Assembly (NCBI RefSeq): GCF_009937975.1
Contig: NZ_AP018441.1
Location: 496,001 to 560,000, forward strand
DNA: 64,000 nucleotides
DNA from: Undibacterium sp. YM2
GTDB lineage: Bacteria > Pseudomonadota > Gammaproteobacteria > Burkholderiales > Burkholderiaceae_D
Direction of reading: 5' to 3'
The translations under genes and the position numbers were made by a program. Below are positions 26,589 through 35,826 of this stretch, piece by piece. The notes beneath the pieces are model-generated. The model was not told where the DNA came from. It saw only the letters and a list, made by a program, of their open reading frames with translations, and searched no databases. Position 1 is the first letter of the stretch. Every line of letters starts with the position of its first letter.

Positions 26589-28700
26589 TTAATGCACCTG
26601 CACCGCATCATTGTCACGCTTGAGCATATTCCACAAGAAAGTATAAACAATGGCGTCCATGTCGGCACGTTGTGCATTGTTGGCCGCACCGCCGTGGCCG
26701 CCTTCTATATTTTCGTAATACCAGACATTCTTGTGACCCTGCTCCATCATTCTGGCTGCCATTTTGCGCGCATGGCCGGGGTGTACGCGGTCATCCTTGG
26801 TGGAGGTAATAAACAGCACATTAGGATAAGTCACACCTGCCTTGACGTTCTGGTAGGGCGAATATTTGGAGATGTAATCCCACTCGGCAGGCACGTCCGG
26901 GTTGCCATATTCACCCATCCATGATGCACCGGCCAGCAACTGGTTAAAGCGGCGCATGTCGAGCAAAGGCACGCGGCTGACAATCGCATTGAACAAGTCA
27001 GGGCGCTGGGTCAGGGCGACACCAGCCAGCAGGCCGCCGTTACTGCCACCCATGGCACCCAGGTGTTTAGGGCTGGTGATCTTGCTGGCAATCAGGTCTT
27101 CTGCCACAGCAGCAAAGTCATCATAGGCACGCTGACGGTTTTCTTTCAAGGCCAGTTGATGCCAGCGCGGGCCAAACTCACCACCACCACGGATATTGGC
27201 AACGACATAGACGCCACCTTTTTCCAGCCAGCTCTTGCCCAGACCACCGGAATACGAAGGCGTCATGGGAATCTCGAAGCCGCCGTAACCATACAGCAGG
27301 GTAGGATTATTGCTGTCGAATTTCACATCCTTGCGACGCACGATAAAGTAAGGCACCTTGGTACCATCTTTGGATGTCGTGAATTTTTGCGTGGTTTCAT
27401 AGGCACTTGCATCGAAGAAGCTTGGTGCCGACTTCAGCAATTCACGCTTGTCATTGCCCGCATGGGCCATCATGTAAACACTCGGTGTCAGGTAATCAGA
27501 ATAGCCGAGCAGGTAATCATCAGAATTTTCAGCATCCACCGCAGTCACAGTAATGGCACCCAGAGTAGGCAGAGTGACCTGACGCGCTGACCATTTACCG
27601 CCACTGAATTTCCATTCTTTCAGGCTGCTCTTGACGTTATCCAGGGTTTGCAACAGCAGATGATTTTTCGTAATGGCAGCACCGGTGTATGACGTGGTAT
27701 CGCTGGGTTCAAATAATACGGTGAATTCACGATTGCCTTTCATGAAGGCATCAAAGTCGATGGCCAGTACACTGCCTGACGCATATGTCTTGCCACCAAC
27801 TGTCCATGCTTCACGTGGGGTGATTACCGCCTGTTTGTCAAAGAAATACAGATTGCTCTTGGCCGGGATATCCAGCTTGCTCAGCTTGTCGCCTTCTTTC
27901 AGATATTGTTCTGATGTGTAGAAGGTGATCTGGCGACCCACCAGTTCCCTGTGTATGCCTTTATGGTCACTGGAATTGGCACCTACGGCCATATCGGTTT
28001 TCTGGCCTTCAAACAGGGTCTTGGCTGCAGATAATTCCGTGCCGCGTTTCCATTCCTTGACGACGCGTGCATAGCCGGAATCTGTCAGCGTTCCGGCACC
28101 AAAGTCGGTAGCGACAAACAGGGTGTCTTTATTGACCCAGTCCAGGCTCATTTTTGCTTCTGGCAGGCTGAAGCCGCCTTTGACGAAAGACTTGCTGGCA
28201 AGATCAAATTCACGTGTGACCACCGCATCTGAACCGCCACGCGAGAGCTCAATCAGGCAACGGTCATAGACTGGTTCACGGCATACGCTGGCTTTATATA
28301 CCCAGCTCTCATTTTCTGCCTTGGCCAGTGCATCAACGTCGAGCACCACTTCCCATTTCGGTTGGGCTTTCTTGTATTCTTCCAGCGTAGTCTTACGCCA
28401 TACACCGCGCGGGTGTTCTGCGTCCATCCAGTAGTTATACACGGCGTCACCCATTTTGCGTATGGAGGGGATGCGGTCTTTGGAATTGAGCACAACCTGC
28501 AAATCAGCTTTCAGTTTATTGAAGCCTGCATCATTGTCCAGCTTGCTGCGGGTGACCTTGTTCTGGTCCTTGACCCAGCTCAGGGCCTTGTCACCGGTGA
28601 CATCTTCCAGCCACTGGTGTTTGTCTTCTGCCTGTGCCAGCACCAGGTTGCTTGCACCTGCCATGCACAATGCAGCGATCAGTTTTAATTGTGGTTTCAT
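26589..28700 (-). CDS. prolyl oligopeptidase family serine peptidase (S9A), secreted
   Basis: A 703-residue exported peptidase: signal peptide (LIAALCMAGASNLVLAQA), an N-terminal beta-propeller region (about 80-420) and a C-terminal alpha/beta-hydrolase domain. Catalytic Ser lies in AMGGSNGGLLAGV, Asp in TSTKDDRVHPGH and His in EGGHGGAANNAQ. Other family marks are YGYGGFEIPMTPSY and NIRGGGEFGPRWH. It cleaves short proline-containing peptides, here in the periplasm. The gene is monocistronic, convergent with the binding-protein genes; uptake of released amino acids by those proteins is possible but unproven. Confidence 0.94.
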   Translation of the reverse strand: MKPQLKLIAALCMAGASNLVLAQAEDKHQWLEDVTGDKALSWVKDQNKVTRSKLDNDAGFNKLKADLQVVLNSKDRIPSIRKMGDAVYNYWMDAEHPRGVWRKTTLEEYKKAQPKWEVVLDVDALAKAENESWVYKASVCREPVYDRCLIELSRGGSDAVVTREFDLASKSFVKGGFSLPEAKMSLDWVNKDTLFVATDFGAGTLTDSGYARVVKEWKRGTELSAAKTLFEGQKTDMAVGANSSDHKGIHRELVGRQITFYTSEQYLKEGDKLSKLDIPAKSNLYFFDKQAVITPREAWTVGGKTYASGSVLAIDFDAFMKGNREFTVLFEPSDTTSYTGAAITKNHLLLQTLDNVKSSLKEWKFSGGKWSARQVTLPTLGAITVTAVDAENSDDYLLGYSDYLTPSVYMMAHAGNDKRELLKSAPSFFDASAYETTQKFTTSKDGTKVPYFIVRRKDVKFDSNNPTLLYGYGGFEIPMTPSYSGGLGKSWLEKGGVYVVANIRGGGEFGPRWHQLALKENRQRAYDDFAAVAEDLIASKITSPKHLGAMGGSNGGLLAGVALTQRPDLFNAIVSRVPLLDMRRFNQLLAGASWMGEYGNPDVPAEWDYISKYSPYQNVKAGVTYPNVLFITSTKDDRVHPGHARKMAARMMEQGHKNVWYYENIEGGHGGAANNAQRADMDAIVYTFLWNMLKRDNDAVQVH

Positions 28701-29062
28701 TGCTTTCCTTGTTGTTGGTCAGGCCGTCTCAGCCTGGTATTTTTCTCACAGTCGGCTCTTGGCTATATAGATAGCCAATAATTAGCCAATAATTGACCCC
28801 GCGAGCAGGCGTTAGGTTCAGCGCGCCCGTCAAGGATTCTAAAGCCATGCTTTCCGATAGTGCGATGTGATTTGTGTGATGATACAAAACTAAGTTTTGC
28901 TTTTTGGATAAAAACTGTTGAAGTCGTCAGATTGATGTTTTTTTAATAATTTATTGAAAATAATATAGACTGGTGCATCGCTTGATTTACCATGCCCCAG
29001 CTACATCATTCCGCCATGCTCCTGGCTGGAATCCAGTGACCTATTTTTGTCTCTCCAGAGGT
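28701..29062. other. 362-base intergenic region with an 11-bp tandem repeat
   Basis: TAGCCAATAAT occurs twice in direct succession at 28772-28793, about 70 bases upstream of the peptidase start, a possible regulator site. The rest is AT-rich and holds no supported gene. It lies between the divergent end of the sensor kinase gene and the start of the peptidase gene. Confidence 0.6.
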
Positions 29063-31141
29063 TTACGGATTTCCTCGTTGCAAAGTGAGGACAAAACTCA
29101 CGCCCTGATCCACATTCTGCACATTGATAGTCCCGCCCATCTTCGCCATATACGTCTTGGCCACAAACAGACCCTGGCCACGGTTGCCATTTGCGCCCGA
29201 GTCATGTTGGTCCGATACGCCGTACTCAAAAATCTTGTCGATCAAATCTTCGGCAATATGCGGGCCATCATTGTGGATAGTAATAGTCACGGCAGTTTCA
29301 CTATCTTGTAACTTTATACTAATAGAACTATCAGTCTTGCGATAACGCTGAGCATTGCGCAAGACGTGGGTCACCACATCTTCCAGCGAATATTCATCTG
29401 CCTTGACCATGATGACTTCATCCGGCCCTTCGTAAACCACATCCGGTATGCCTACCATGGGGGCATTGTCGGCGACGTTTTTAAGGAACAGGCTGATGTC
29501 AATTTCACTGACCTGCAAGACGGTAGATTGAAATGCCTCGCTCGGTGATGCACTGCCATACAGCACACGTATGGCCTGCTGCATGCGGCTGATGTAGCGG
29601 TTGCTCTGGTTATCTGCCGTGCCATGCAAGGCCATCAGGGACTGCAGCGGTGACATGATCTCATGGCCGACTGCATGCCACATCTCTTTTTCTTGTTCAG
29701 TGCGTATGGTTTCGCGTTCCACGTCTTCCTTTACGCGGCGCAGCAAGTCATGCAGGCAACTGGCCAGCACGCCGAGTTCATCCGGACTGCGCAAATCGCT
29801 GACATCAAACTGCTCAAGCTCACCCGCACCCTTCATGGTCTTTGACAATGACACGGCGCGCTTAGTCAGCAGGGTGATGCGCCGTATGATACTGACCTCG
29901 ATCAAGAGCCAGGCCAGCGTCAGCGCCAGCAACATCGCGCCGACGAACCAGGACACGCGGCTGGCAACCACGCTGAGACTCTTGCTGACACTGCGCACAT
30001 CACCCTTGAGCAAGACCTCATAATTGGCCAGCGGCGTGCTGATGGTTTCGCGGCTTTCGAGCGGGACATCGTATTCATCGACAGGCAGGCGGCGTATCAG
30101 GCGGGTGATGATATTCCATGATTCATCGCTTTGTTCAACGATACCGGTCAGGTTGATCAGATCATCCTTGCTGTCTTTACTGTCTTGAGCATCGCGTTTG
30201 CGTATGCGCAGGGTTTCGCCAGGCAAGAGGTTGTCTTGTAAATCCTTGAGGGAGAATGGGGTTGCCGTCGGCGTGCTCTTGCTGTCGAGCAGCGCAGTGT
30301 CAGAGTCAGGTGGCAGCACGGCGATGCTGACTTCCATCTGGTCCAGGTCCTGTGGCGGCCAGACCGGGCGTTTCTTTTCAAACAGGGCTTCCTGCAAGAC
30401 CGGTATCGGCAGGCGCAGTGAGAAGAAGGTATTCTTTTGGCAGTCAGTATCCTTGTCGTCCAGGTCAGCCTGGTTGCACACGGCTTTTTGCCAGGCCCAG
30501 CCACGGAAGTCTTTTACCGGGCGCGCATTCGGCCTGTTGGCTTCGCTTTCATTAAAGCCAGTCCAGCGCCCGCGCACGCCTTGGTTTTGTCTCGCTGGCG
30601 CAATCTCTTCTTCAAACGGCGCTATCCAGCGATAAGTCTGGCCGCGCAGACTAACACTGACCTTCAGTCTATGCGCTTGCTCCAGGCTTTCATTGCCGCG
30701 CTTGTGTGACACCAGCTGGCTGCTATTGAAATTACCCGCTATATAGATAAAGCCACCCGCCCAAGGGTTATTGCCTATGCCGCTGCAGAGTGCGCCTTCA
30801 TTACCATATTGCACCAGGCAACCAGACATGGCGATGGCTTGCTGTACCTTGTTCTGGTCATCAAAATCAATCGCAGAATACGGCAGCAACAGCGGGCGCA
30901 GGGATGCGCGCTTGGTGTCAGCTGGGGGATTCAGCAGCGCCAGTTGCCCGGCAGGATGGCGCAGGGTGGCGGATATCTGCAAACGGGTTTTATTGAAATT
31001 GCTTTGGTAATTGTTATAGCTGAGTTGTTTTTCCTGCTGCAGGACAGACAGCGCCAGGCCCCCGGTTGCCAGCGCCAGCAATAAGAAAACGCCACGGAAT
31101 AAAATCCGCAGCCGGTAAGTCGCCAGCAAAAACTTGCCCAT
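29063..31141 (-). CDS. membrane sensor histidine kinase
   Basis: A sensor kinase of about 692 residues. It has a transmembrane helix near the start (ILFRGVFLLLALATGGLALS), a long periplasmic domain of about 350 residues with several cysteines, a second helix (SWFVGAMLLALTLAWLLIEV), a HAMP-like linker, a dimerisation segment with phospho-acceptor His (EMWHAVGHEIMSPLQSL) and an ATPase domain (VLRNAQRYR N-box, GANGNRGQGLFVAKTYM G-box). The start is either ATG 31141, one base after the response-regulator stop, or ATG 31165 overlapping it. The regulator and kinase are cotranscribed. The ligand is unknown; the periplasmic domain is not one I recognise. Confidence 0.9.
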   Translation of the reverse strand: MGKFLLATYRLRILFRGVFLLLALATGGLALSVLQQEKQLSYNNYQSNFNKTRLQISATLRHPAGQLALLNPPADTKRASLRPLLLPYSAIDFDDQNKVQQAIAMSGCLVQYGNEGALCSGIGNNPWAGGFIYIAGNFNSSQLVSHKRGNESLEQAHRLKVSVSLRGQTYRWIAPFEEEIAPARQNQGVRGRWTGFNESEANRPNARPVKDFRGWAWQKAVCNQADLDDKDTDCQKNTFFSLRLPIPVLQEALFEKKRPVWPPQDLDQMEVSIAVLPPDSDTALLDSKSTPTATPFSLKDLQDNLLPGETLRIRKRDAQDSKDSKDDLINLTGIVEQSDESWNIITRLIRRLPVDEYDVPLESRETISTPLANYEVLLKGDVRSVSKSLSVVASRVSWFVGAMLLALTLAWLLIEVSIIRRITLLTKRAVSLSKTMKGAGELEQFDVSDLRSPDELGVLASCLHDLLRRVKEDVERETIRTEQEKEMWHAVGHEIMSPLQSLMALHGTADNQSNRYISRMQQAIRVLYGSASPSEAFQSTVLQVSEIDISLFLKNVADNAPMVGIPDVVYEGPDEVIMVKADEYSLEDVVTHVLRNAQRYRKTDSSISIKLQDSETAVTITIHNDGPHIAEDLIDKIFEYGVSDQHDSGANGNRGQGLFVAKTYMAKMGGTINVQNVDQGVSFVLTLQRGNP

Positions 31142-31142
31142 C

Positions 31143-31880
31143 TCAGCTTCTGCCCGCGTCGTCATCCACCCATCTGAAACCGCGCATGGGGACGTTTTCT
31201 ATACATTCAAAGTCAGCATCAATCTCGCGGAAGGCATCGCGTATGGTCGAGACATGCTTGCGTATATTGTCACGGTTGCGACCGCTCTTGACGACTTCAT
31301 ACAGGTCTTCATACGACACCACCTGGCCACGGCGGGCAAACAGGGCGGCCAGTATGCGTTGTGCCGTCAGTGGCAGGTTGATGCGCTGGCCGCGCCAGAT
31401 GGGGGTGCGCTGGCGCAAGGGGTCCATGCTGAGCTGGTCGGCAGCGGGGCTTTTTGCGGCTTCTTTATAGGCTGCACTCTGGCTCTCTTTATGCTGCTTG
31501 CGCTCTTTCACCGAGCGCAGCATTTCCAGAAAGGTTTCTATGAAATCGGCTTCTTCAAAGGTCGCTTTTTGCAGGTAATCCCAGGCATCCAGCGCCTTCA
31601 TGATGCTGCGGTAGATGGTGGCTGGCATCGCTGACACCACCAGCACCGGTGTTGCATGCTGCTTGTTGATGGCATTGATGATGGCAACCCCGGCATGGCG
31701 TTCGCGCCCCAGTTCTATATCGAGCACCACCAGGTCATAGTTTTCGCGCGCGATGGCGGCTTCGGCATCGTCACGGCTGAACCACTGGTCTATCTGTATG
31801 CCCGGCTTTGCTGCTTCTATCCAGGTTTTTAACTGGTTACTGGTGGGCAGATCGTCTTCGATGACAGCTACTTTGACCAC
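31143..31880 (-). CDS. response regulator with winged-helix output domain
   Basis: A 245-residue regulator: receiver domain (VAVIEDDLPTSNQLKTWIEA, phospho-acceptor Asp in YDLVVLDIELG) and an OmpR-like winged helix at the C terminus (LTAQRILAALFARRGQVVSY; DNIRKHVSTIRDAFREIDAD; MRGFRWV). I chose GTG 31880 with AGGAG seven bases upstream; the open frame begins at 31940 but lacks support. Between the domains is a lysine-rich linker of about 40 residues. It pairs with the kinase just downstream. Confidence 0.9.
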   Translation of the reverse strand: MVKVAVIEDDLPTSNQLKTWIEAAKPGIQIDQWFSRDDAEAAIARENYDLVVLDIELGRERHAGVAIINAINKQHATPVLVVSAMPATIYRSIMKALDAWDYLQKATFEEADFIETFLEMLRSVKERKQHKESQSAAYKEAAKSPAADQLSMDPLRQRTPIWRGQRINLPLTAQRILAALFARRGQVVSYEDLYEVVKSGRNRDNIRKHVSTIRDAFREIDADFECIENVPMRGFRWVDDDAGRS

Positions 31881-31943
31881 GGTTTTCTCCTGCAATGTAT
31901 TCAATAACCGCAGTATCCACGCTTTCGCCGTAAATGTCATAAA

Positions 31944-32063
31944 GCCGCTGTGAGTTTTTCTTCACACGCGGCAAGGCTTATTCCAGGCGCGGAATAAATA
32001 GCTTGCCACAGTGATATTTCTGCCCCTGCCGCAGCATTGTATGCTCCGTGGCTTGCGGAGCAT
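31944..32063. other. three consecutive hairpins upstream of the SPFH gene
   Basis: Stem 1: CCGCTGTGA with TCACACGCGG (31945-31971, one bulge). Stem 2: TTATTCC with GGAATAA (31978-31997). Stem 3: ATGCTCC with GGAGCAT (32041-32063). They fill the gap between the divergent response-regulator and SPFH genes, so they are candidate operators or a structured leader. Confidence 0.5.
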
Positions 32064-32137
32064 GATGTGTCTCAGGGAAGCAGGGCAAACGCCACTGCAA
32101 GAAATCCTGAAAAAACCACCATCATTGGAGAGCCATC

Positions 32138-33442
32138 ATGTCTGACCGTATCAAATCCCTGGTACAAGCCGTAAGATCCACTCTGTCTTCCGTTTTCAGC
32201 ACAAGCGCATCGGGAATCAAAGCCGGGGCCAGGGTCACGACAGAATCTGGCATGTTCAGCAAAGTCACTTTCAAGCGCCTGGTAGTGCTGAGTCTGGTAG
32301 GTGGTGCCGTGTATGCCATCAGCACCCACCCACCGGTCAAACATATCCCGCGTGGTGACGTGGGTGTGCGTATCAACCAGTTGACCGGTCATGCTGACCA
32401 GGTGCGTGACGGTGCACTGATTATCGTACCCGGCCTGCATGAGTTGCGCCTGTTCAGCTTGCAAGACCAGTTATACAAACCCACACGCAGCAGCCGTGCC
32501 GATGGTGAAGCACCGTTCCAGTCGGTAGAAGGTTTGTCACTCGGTGTAGACCTGAGCATACGTTATGCGGTCGATCCGACCAAGCTGACCAATATGTCCA
32601 CCAGCCTGCCAGAGAACATCAATACCGACATCGTTGAACCGGCAGTACAGGGCGTGATCTACAAGGCATTCACCTTGTATACAGTACGCGAGATATTTTC
32701 CAGCAAACGTGCAGAAATCCAGAAACAGATAGAAGCTGAATTAAAACCCCGTCTCGCCGCTGACGGCATCATCCTGCGCAGCGTCATGATGGGCAAGGTT
32801 GATTTGCCTGCCGACTATAAACGCGGCATGGAGAAACTGCTGGCCGAAGAACTGGAAAGCGAAAAAATGCGCTATACCCTGGAACTGAAAGACAAGCAGG
32901 TCAAACAAACTGCGCTGGAAGCTGACGCCGACAAGATCAAGCGCGAGAAAGCCGCTGAGGCAGCAGGCAATGAACAAATCATCGCCGCCAAAGCGCAGGA
33001 AGAAGCCATGAAGCACGTTCTTCCCTTCAAGGAAAAACAGATAGAACAACGCAAGTTTGAAGCCGAAGCAGAAAAAATGGCCCGCATCAAAACGTCAGAA
33101 GGTACCGCACAAGCCCGCGTCATCGAAGCCCAGGGTGAAGCCGACTCCCGCCGCAAACTGGCCGATGCTGAAGCCTACAGGCAAGACCTGGTCGGCAAGG
33201 TCGCCAGCGTGCAGATGGAGAGAGAAGGTGCCCTGCTGAGCAAGCACCCGCTGCTCATACAGAAAACCATGGCCGACAAATTGTCAGACAAAATCTCGGT
33301 CATCATCGCACCACCACCAACAGATGGCAGCTTCATTGGTGCGACCTTGCTGGGTAGCGGCAAGAACAACAGGCAAGGCATGCAAAAAGTAGCTACCGAA
33401 GCTGAAACAGAAACCACTAACGAAAACAAAGAGAGCCAATAA
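32138..33442 (+). CDS. SPFH/Band 7 (prohibitin-like) membrane protein
   Basis: A 434-residue protein with one membrane helix near residue 50 (RLVVLSLVGGAVYAIS), an SPFH domain (GDVGVRINQLTGHADQVRDG; LSLGVDLSIRYAVDP) and a long charged alpha-helical coiled coil (about 230-370) rich in E, K and A, ending before a short hydrophobic patch (ISVIIAPPP). SPFH proteins oligomerise into rings that scaffold membrane microdomains or proteases. Here it lies two bases upstream of an unknown SH3-like protein, so the two are probably cotranscribed and may form a complex. HflK/HflC-type partners are absent. Confidence 0.87.
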   Translation: MSDRIKSLVQAVRSTLSSVFSTSASGIKAGARVTTESGMFSKVTFKRLVVLSLVGGAVYAISTHPPVKHIPRGDVGVRINQLTGHADQVRDGALIIVPGLHELRLFSLQDQLYKPTRSSRADGEAPFQSVEGLSLGVDLSIRYAVDPTKLTNMSTSLPENINTDIVEPAVQGVIYKAFTLYTVREIFSSKRAEIQKQIEAELKPRLAADGIILRSVMMGKVDLPADYKRGMEKLLAEELESEKMRYTLELKDKQVKQTALEADADKIKREKAAEAAGNEQIIAAKAQEEAMKHVLPFKEKQIEQRKFEAEAEKMARIKTSEGTAQARVIEAQGEADSRRKLADAEAYRQDLVGKVASVQMEREGALLSKHPLLIQKTMADKLSDKISVIIAPPPTDGSFIGATLLGSGKNNRQGMQKVATEAETETTNENKESQ

Positions 33443-33444
33443 TC

Positions 33445-34857
33445 ATGTTTGCTACCTTAGCTGCTGTAGCCGTGCTCGCTGTCGTCACACAAGACCAGGC
33501 ACAATTGCGCGCTGCCCCCAAGGACGGCGCGCAACAACAGGCCGTACTCTGGCAGGGTGACAGCCTGGAAATCCGTGGTGAAAAACTCGACTACCTGCAA
33601 GTGTATGACCACAGGCGCGAACGTGCAGGCTATATCAAGGCATCGCAAGTGCGCCTGGTCTCCATGCAGCCTGATGATGCACCCGATGCCTTCGCCGTCA
33701 TCCGCTTCCTGCGTGATACGCCGGGTGCAGAATCCCTTGGCATCAGTTATACCGCGGCGTATTTGAAAGCCGCACCAGCTAGTGCTATCGGTGCAGAAGC
33801 CTTTGATGCACTCGGCAGCATGGCAGAGCGCCTGGCCAGACGCGCATCGAGCAAACAGCCCAAGCAAAATGAAGCCACCATTGCCGCCCACCTGGAAGTG
33901 GTTGCCAATTACGGCATCAACATCAAAGGCTATGAACGCGAAGGCCGCATGCAACTCTGCTACGACGGCGAAGCCTTTCGCCGCGTGCTGGCCATGAATG
34001 CCACACCCGACCAAAAAGCCCGTGCTGCCCTGGCAGTAACCAGACAGGATTGCATAGACCCCACCAAGCGCCCGACCGAGCGCTATGCGCTTGATCAATG
34101 GCGTGCCGATGTACTCGACAAGGTCAACACCACCAGCCTGCCCGAGTACCTGAAAAACCGCATGCGCATGCGCAAGGCCAGCGTCTGGTCCAGCATCGCC
34201 TTTCAGCGTGCCCGCAAAGGCGAGAAAGCAGATGATGCCGCCAACCGCGCATTGACCGAACTGGCCGCAGTCAATAAAGAAGAATTCGCCGATGAAGATG
34301 TATATACATACTCCGACGCCGGTGTACGGGTGGGCACAACACGCTGGGCGGCTGAACCCGCCATCATCCCCAAACCTGGCCTGAACATCATCACCGCACC
34401 AGGCCAGCCAGGCGAAACCTGCGTCATGCTGACTGACGCCAAACATGACATCAAAACCCCGCTGGCAAAACGTTGTACCTATAGCGTGGTCTGGCCCGCA
34501 TCTGCCCGCGCCAATGCACAAAATACTGCACTGACCCTGGCCGTACAACCCATGGAGAACTGGCGTGAACTTTGGTTATTCCACCAGACCAGCCAGGGCT
34601 GGATCATCGACATCTTGCCACCAGCGAATAGTGACCCCGATCTTGGCTATGCAGAATTCGCAGGCTGGGTGCCCGGTACCAACAAGATGCTGGTAGCACG
34701 CGAAGCCAAAGTCGAAGGCCGTTTCAAGAAGAGCTTTGAAGTCGTCAGCATGGACAGCCTGCAAGTTGAAAACTATGCCGACAAGCCGGGTTCTTTGAGC
34801 GTGTTCTACAAGTGGCAAGACCCGGCATGGAAGAGACAGACCATCAGTTTGAGGTGA
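33445..34857 (+). CDS. exported protein of unknown function with an N-terminal SH3-like domain
   Basis: A 470-residue protein that I do not recognise as a named family. It starts with a hydrophobic stretch (MFATLAAVAVLAVVTQ), then a bacterial SH3-like region (AQLRAAPKDGAQQQAVLWQG, LDYLQVYDHRRERAGYIKAS). The rest is a mixed alpha/beta region with four cysteines, suggesting an exported protein. It follows the SPFH gene by two bases and precedes a small secreted protein, so it likely works at the envelope with the SPFH protein. Start ATG 33445 overlaps no gene; its codon use looks like that of its neighbours. Confidence 0.7.
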   Translation: MFATLAAVAVLAVVTQDQAQLRAAPKDGAQQQAVLWQGDSLEIRGEKLDYLQVYDHRRERAGYIKASQVRLVSMQPDDAPDAFAVIRFLRDTPGAESLGISYTAAYLKAAPASAIGAEAFDALGSMAERLARRASSKQPKQNEATIAAHLEVVANYGINIKGYEREGRMQLCYDGEAFRRVLAMNATPDQKARAALAVTRQDCIDPTKRPTERYALDQWRADVLDKVNTTSLPEYLKNRMRMRKASVWSSIAFQRARKGEKADDAANRALTELAAVNKEEFADEDVYTYSDAGVRVGTTRWAAEPAIIPKPGLNIITAPGQPGETCVMLTDAKHDIKTPLAKRCTYSVVWPASARANAQNTALTLAVQPMENWRELWLFHQTSQGWIIDILPPANSDPDLGYAEFAGWVPGTNKMLVAREAKVEGRFKKSFEVVSMDSLQVENYADKPGSLSVFYKWQDPAWKRQTISLR

Positions 34858-34970
34858 GATATTTGCAGTGAGCGCGGTGGCAGTAGGCAGTCGTAGTAAT
34901 CATTAATAGTAATGCAGGCCTTTATTCAAAACGATACTTAAACATTTATATCACTATCAGGAGTTTTGCC

Positions 34971-35465
34971 ATGAATTTCAAATTAGCGTCCGTCGTGCTG
35001 TTATTCGCCAACAGCATCGCTTTTGCGCAGGATGTGTCACCCAGGATGCAATTACCTGACTGGGCAAACAAGCAGCTCGATAGCTTGTCCAAGCAAGAAT
35101 CTATCGAAGTCAACAGCCGCATCAATCCCTTTGTCTGGCGCGGCAATTTTCTGGGTGCTGGCAAGGGCGACCTGGCGGTCCTGGTCAAAGATAGCAAGAG
35201 TAATAAAGAGGGCATCGTCTTTTTGTCGCACGGCAAAGCCAAGCCCGTCATCGTCGGTGCAGGGCATGCGATAGGCAACGGTGGTGATGACTTTTCCTGG
35301 CTGGAACTTTGGTATGTCGAAGACAAAGGCACTCAGCCGCACAGCTACCATGCCAAATCCGTCAAATTGCACAACGATGGGATCGTGGTAGCGAAAGAAG
35401 GCTCCGCCAGCGGCTTGATTTATTTGAAGTCGGGTAAAGCAGTCTGGCAGCAGCAAGGGGATTGA
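34971..35465 (+). CDS. small secreted protein of unknown function
   Basis: A 164-residue protein with a clear signal peptide (MNFKLASVVLLFANSIAFAQ, cleavage after AFA). The mature part (PDWANKQLDSLSKQESIEVN; GNFLGAGKGDLAVLVKDSKS; KEGIVFLSHGKAKPVIVGAG) resembles a repeat-poor beta-rich domain, reminiscent of FG-GAP-like strands but too short to assign. ATG 34971 has an AGGAG upstream. It is 113 bases after the SH3-like gene and could share its transcript. No function can be given. Confidence 0.65.
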   Translation: MNFKLASVVLLFANSIAFAQDVSPRMQLPDWANKQLDSLSKQESIEVNSRINPFVWRGNFLGAGKGDLAVLVKDSKSNKEGIVFLSHGKAKPVIVGAGHAIGNGGDDFSWLELWYVEDKGTQPHSYHAKSVKLHNDGIVVAKEGSASGLIYLKSGKAVWQQQGD

Positions 35466-35663
35466 TTTTTGCTCGTGTCTTTGAATGAGACCGAAAATTG
35501 AAACAAATCCATGGACATCAGAGCGATGTCCAAGGACGGAATGAAGGTTTTTATGACTTGATCGCCACGATTGATTGACGGGCGATCAGGGTAGTTCAGG
35601 ATAAACAATGTCAAGCGCCCGCGCACGCGGCGCGCGATCCTAGCAGAAAAATATTAAATAGTC

Positions 35664-35679
35664 TTTAAGCATGCTTAAA
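35664..35679. promoter_or_regulatory. 16-bp perfect palindrome upstream of the island promoter
   Basis: TTTAAGCATGCTTAAA is fully self-complementary and ends 18 bases before the TTGACA -35 box of the hlyD promoter. That position suits a dimeric activator or repressor. Confidence 0.55.
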
Positions 35680-35697
35680 ATATATTTTTAACTTTGT

Positions 35698-35728
35698 TTG
35701 ACATTTCCTGAGGGTTTTCATTTATGCT
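35698..35728 (+). promoter_or_regulatory. predicted promoter of the peptide-export island
   Basis: A consensus TTGACA -35 (35698-35703) is followed by TTTATG at spacing 17 or TATGCT at spacing 19. Transcription would start near 35735, about 95 bases before the hlyD start codon. Confidence 0.55.
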
Positions 35729-35826
35729 GTTTCTCATTGCACGGGAGTTAAGTGTTTTTTTGAAATATTGCCGTAGATAAATGAAGATACTTGTAAAATC
35801 GCAACAGTTTGCAGTGAATGGGGTGA

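Larger units (their letters stand above)
35466..35826. other. 361-base intergenic region with hairpins, palindrome and promoter
   Basis: It contains the stem TGGACATC with GATGTCCA (35513-35533) and the stem GATCGCC with GGCGATC (35561-35587), which may end the upstream transcript. A sharp change from GC-rich DNA (around 35615-35635) to AT-rich DNA marks the edge of the peptide island. The promoter elements of the island are annotated separately. Confidence 0.6.

Noticed and set aside
33457..34548. 363-codon open frame antisense to the SH3-like protein gene
   Set aside because: Cys, Gly and Phe rich without motifs; the sense frame has a good start and gene order.
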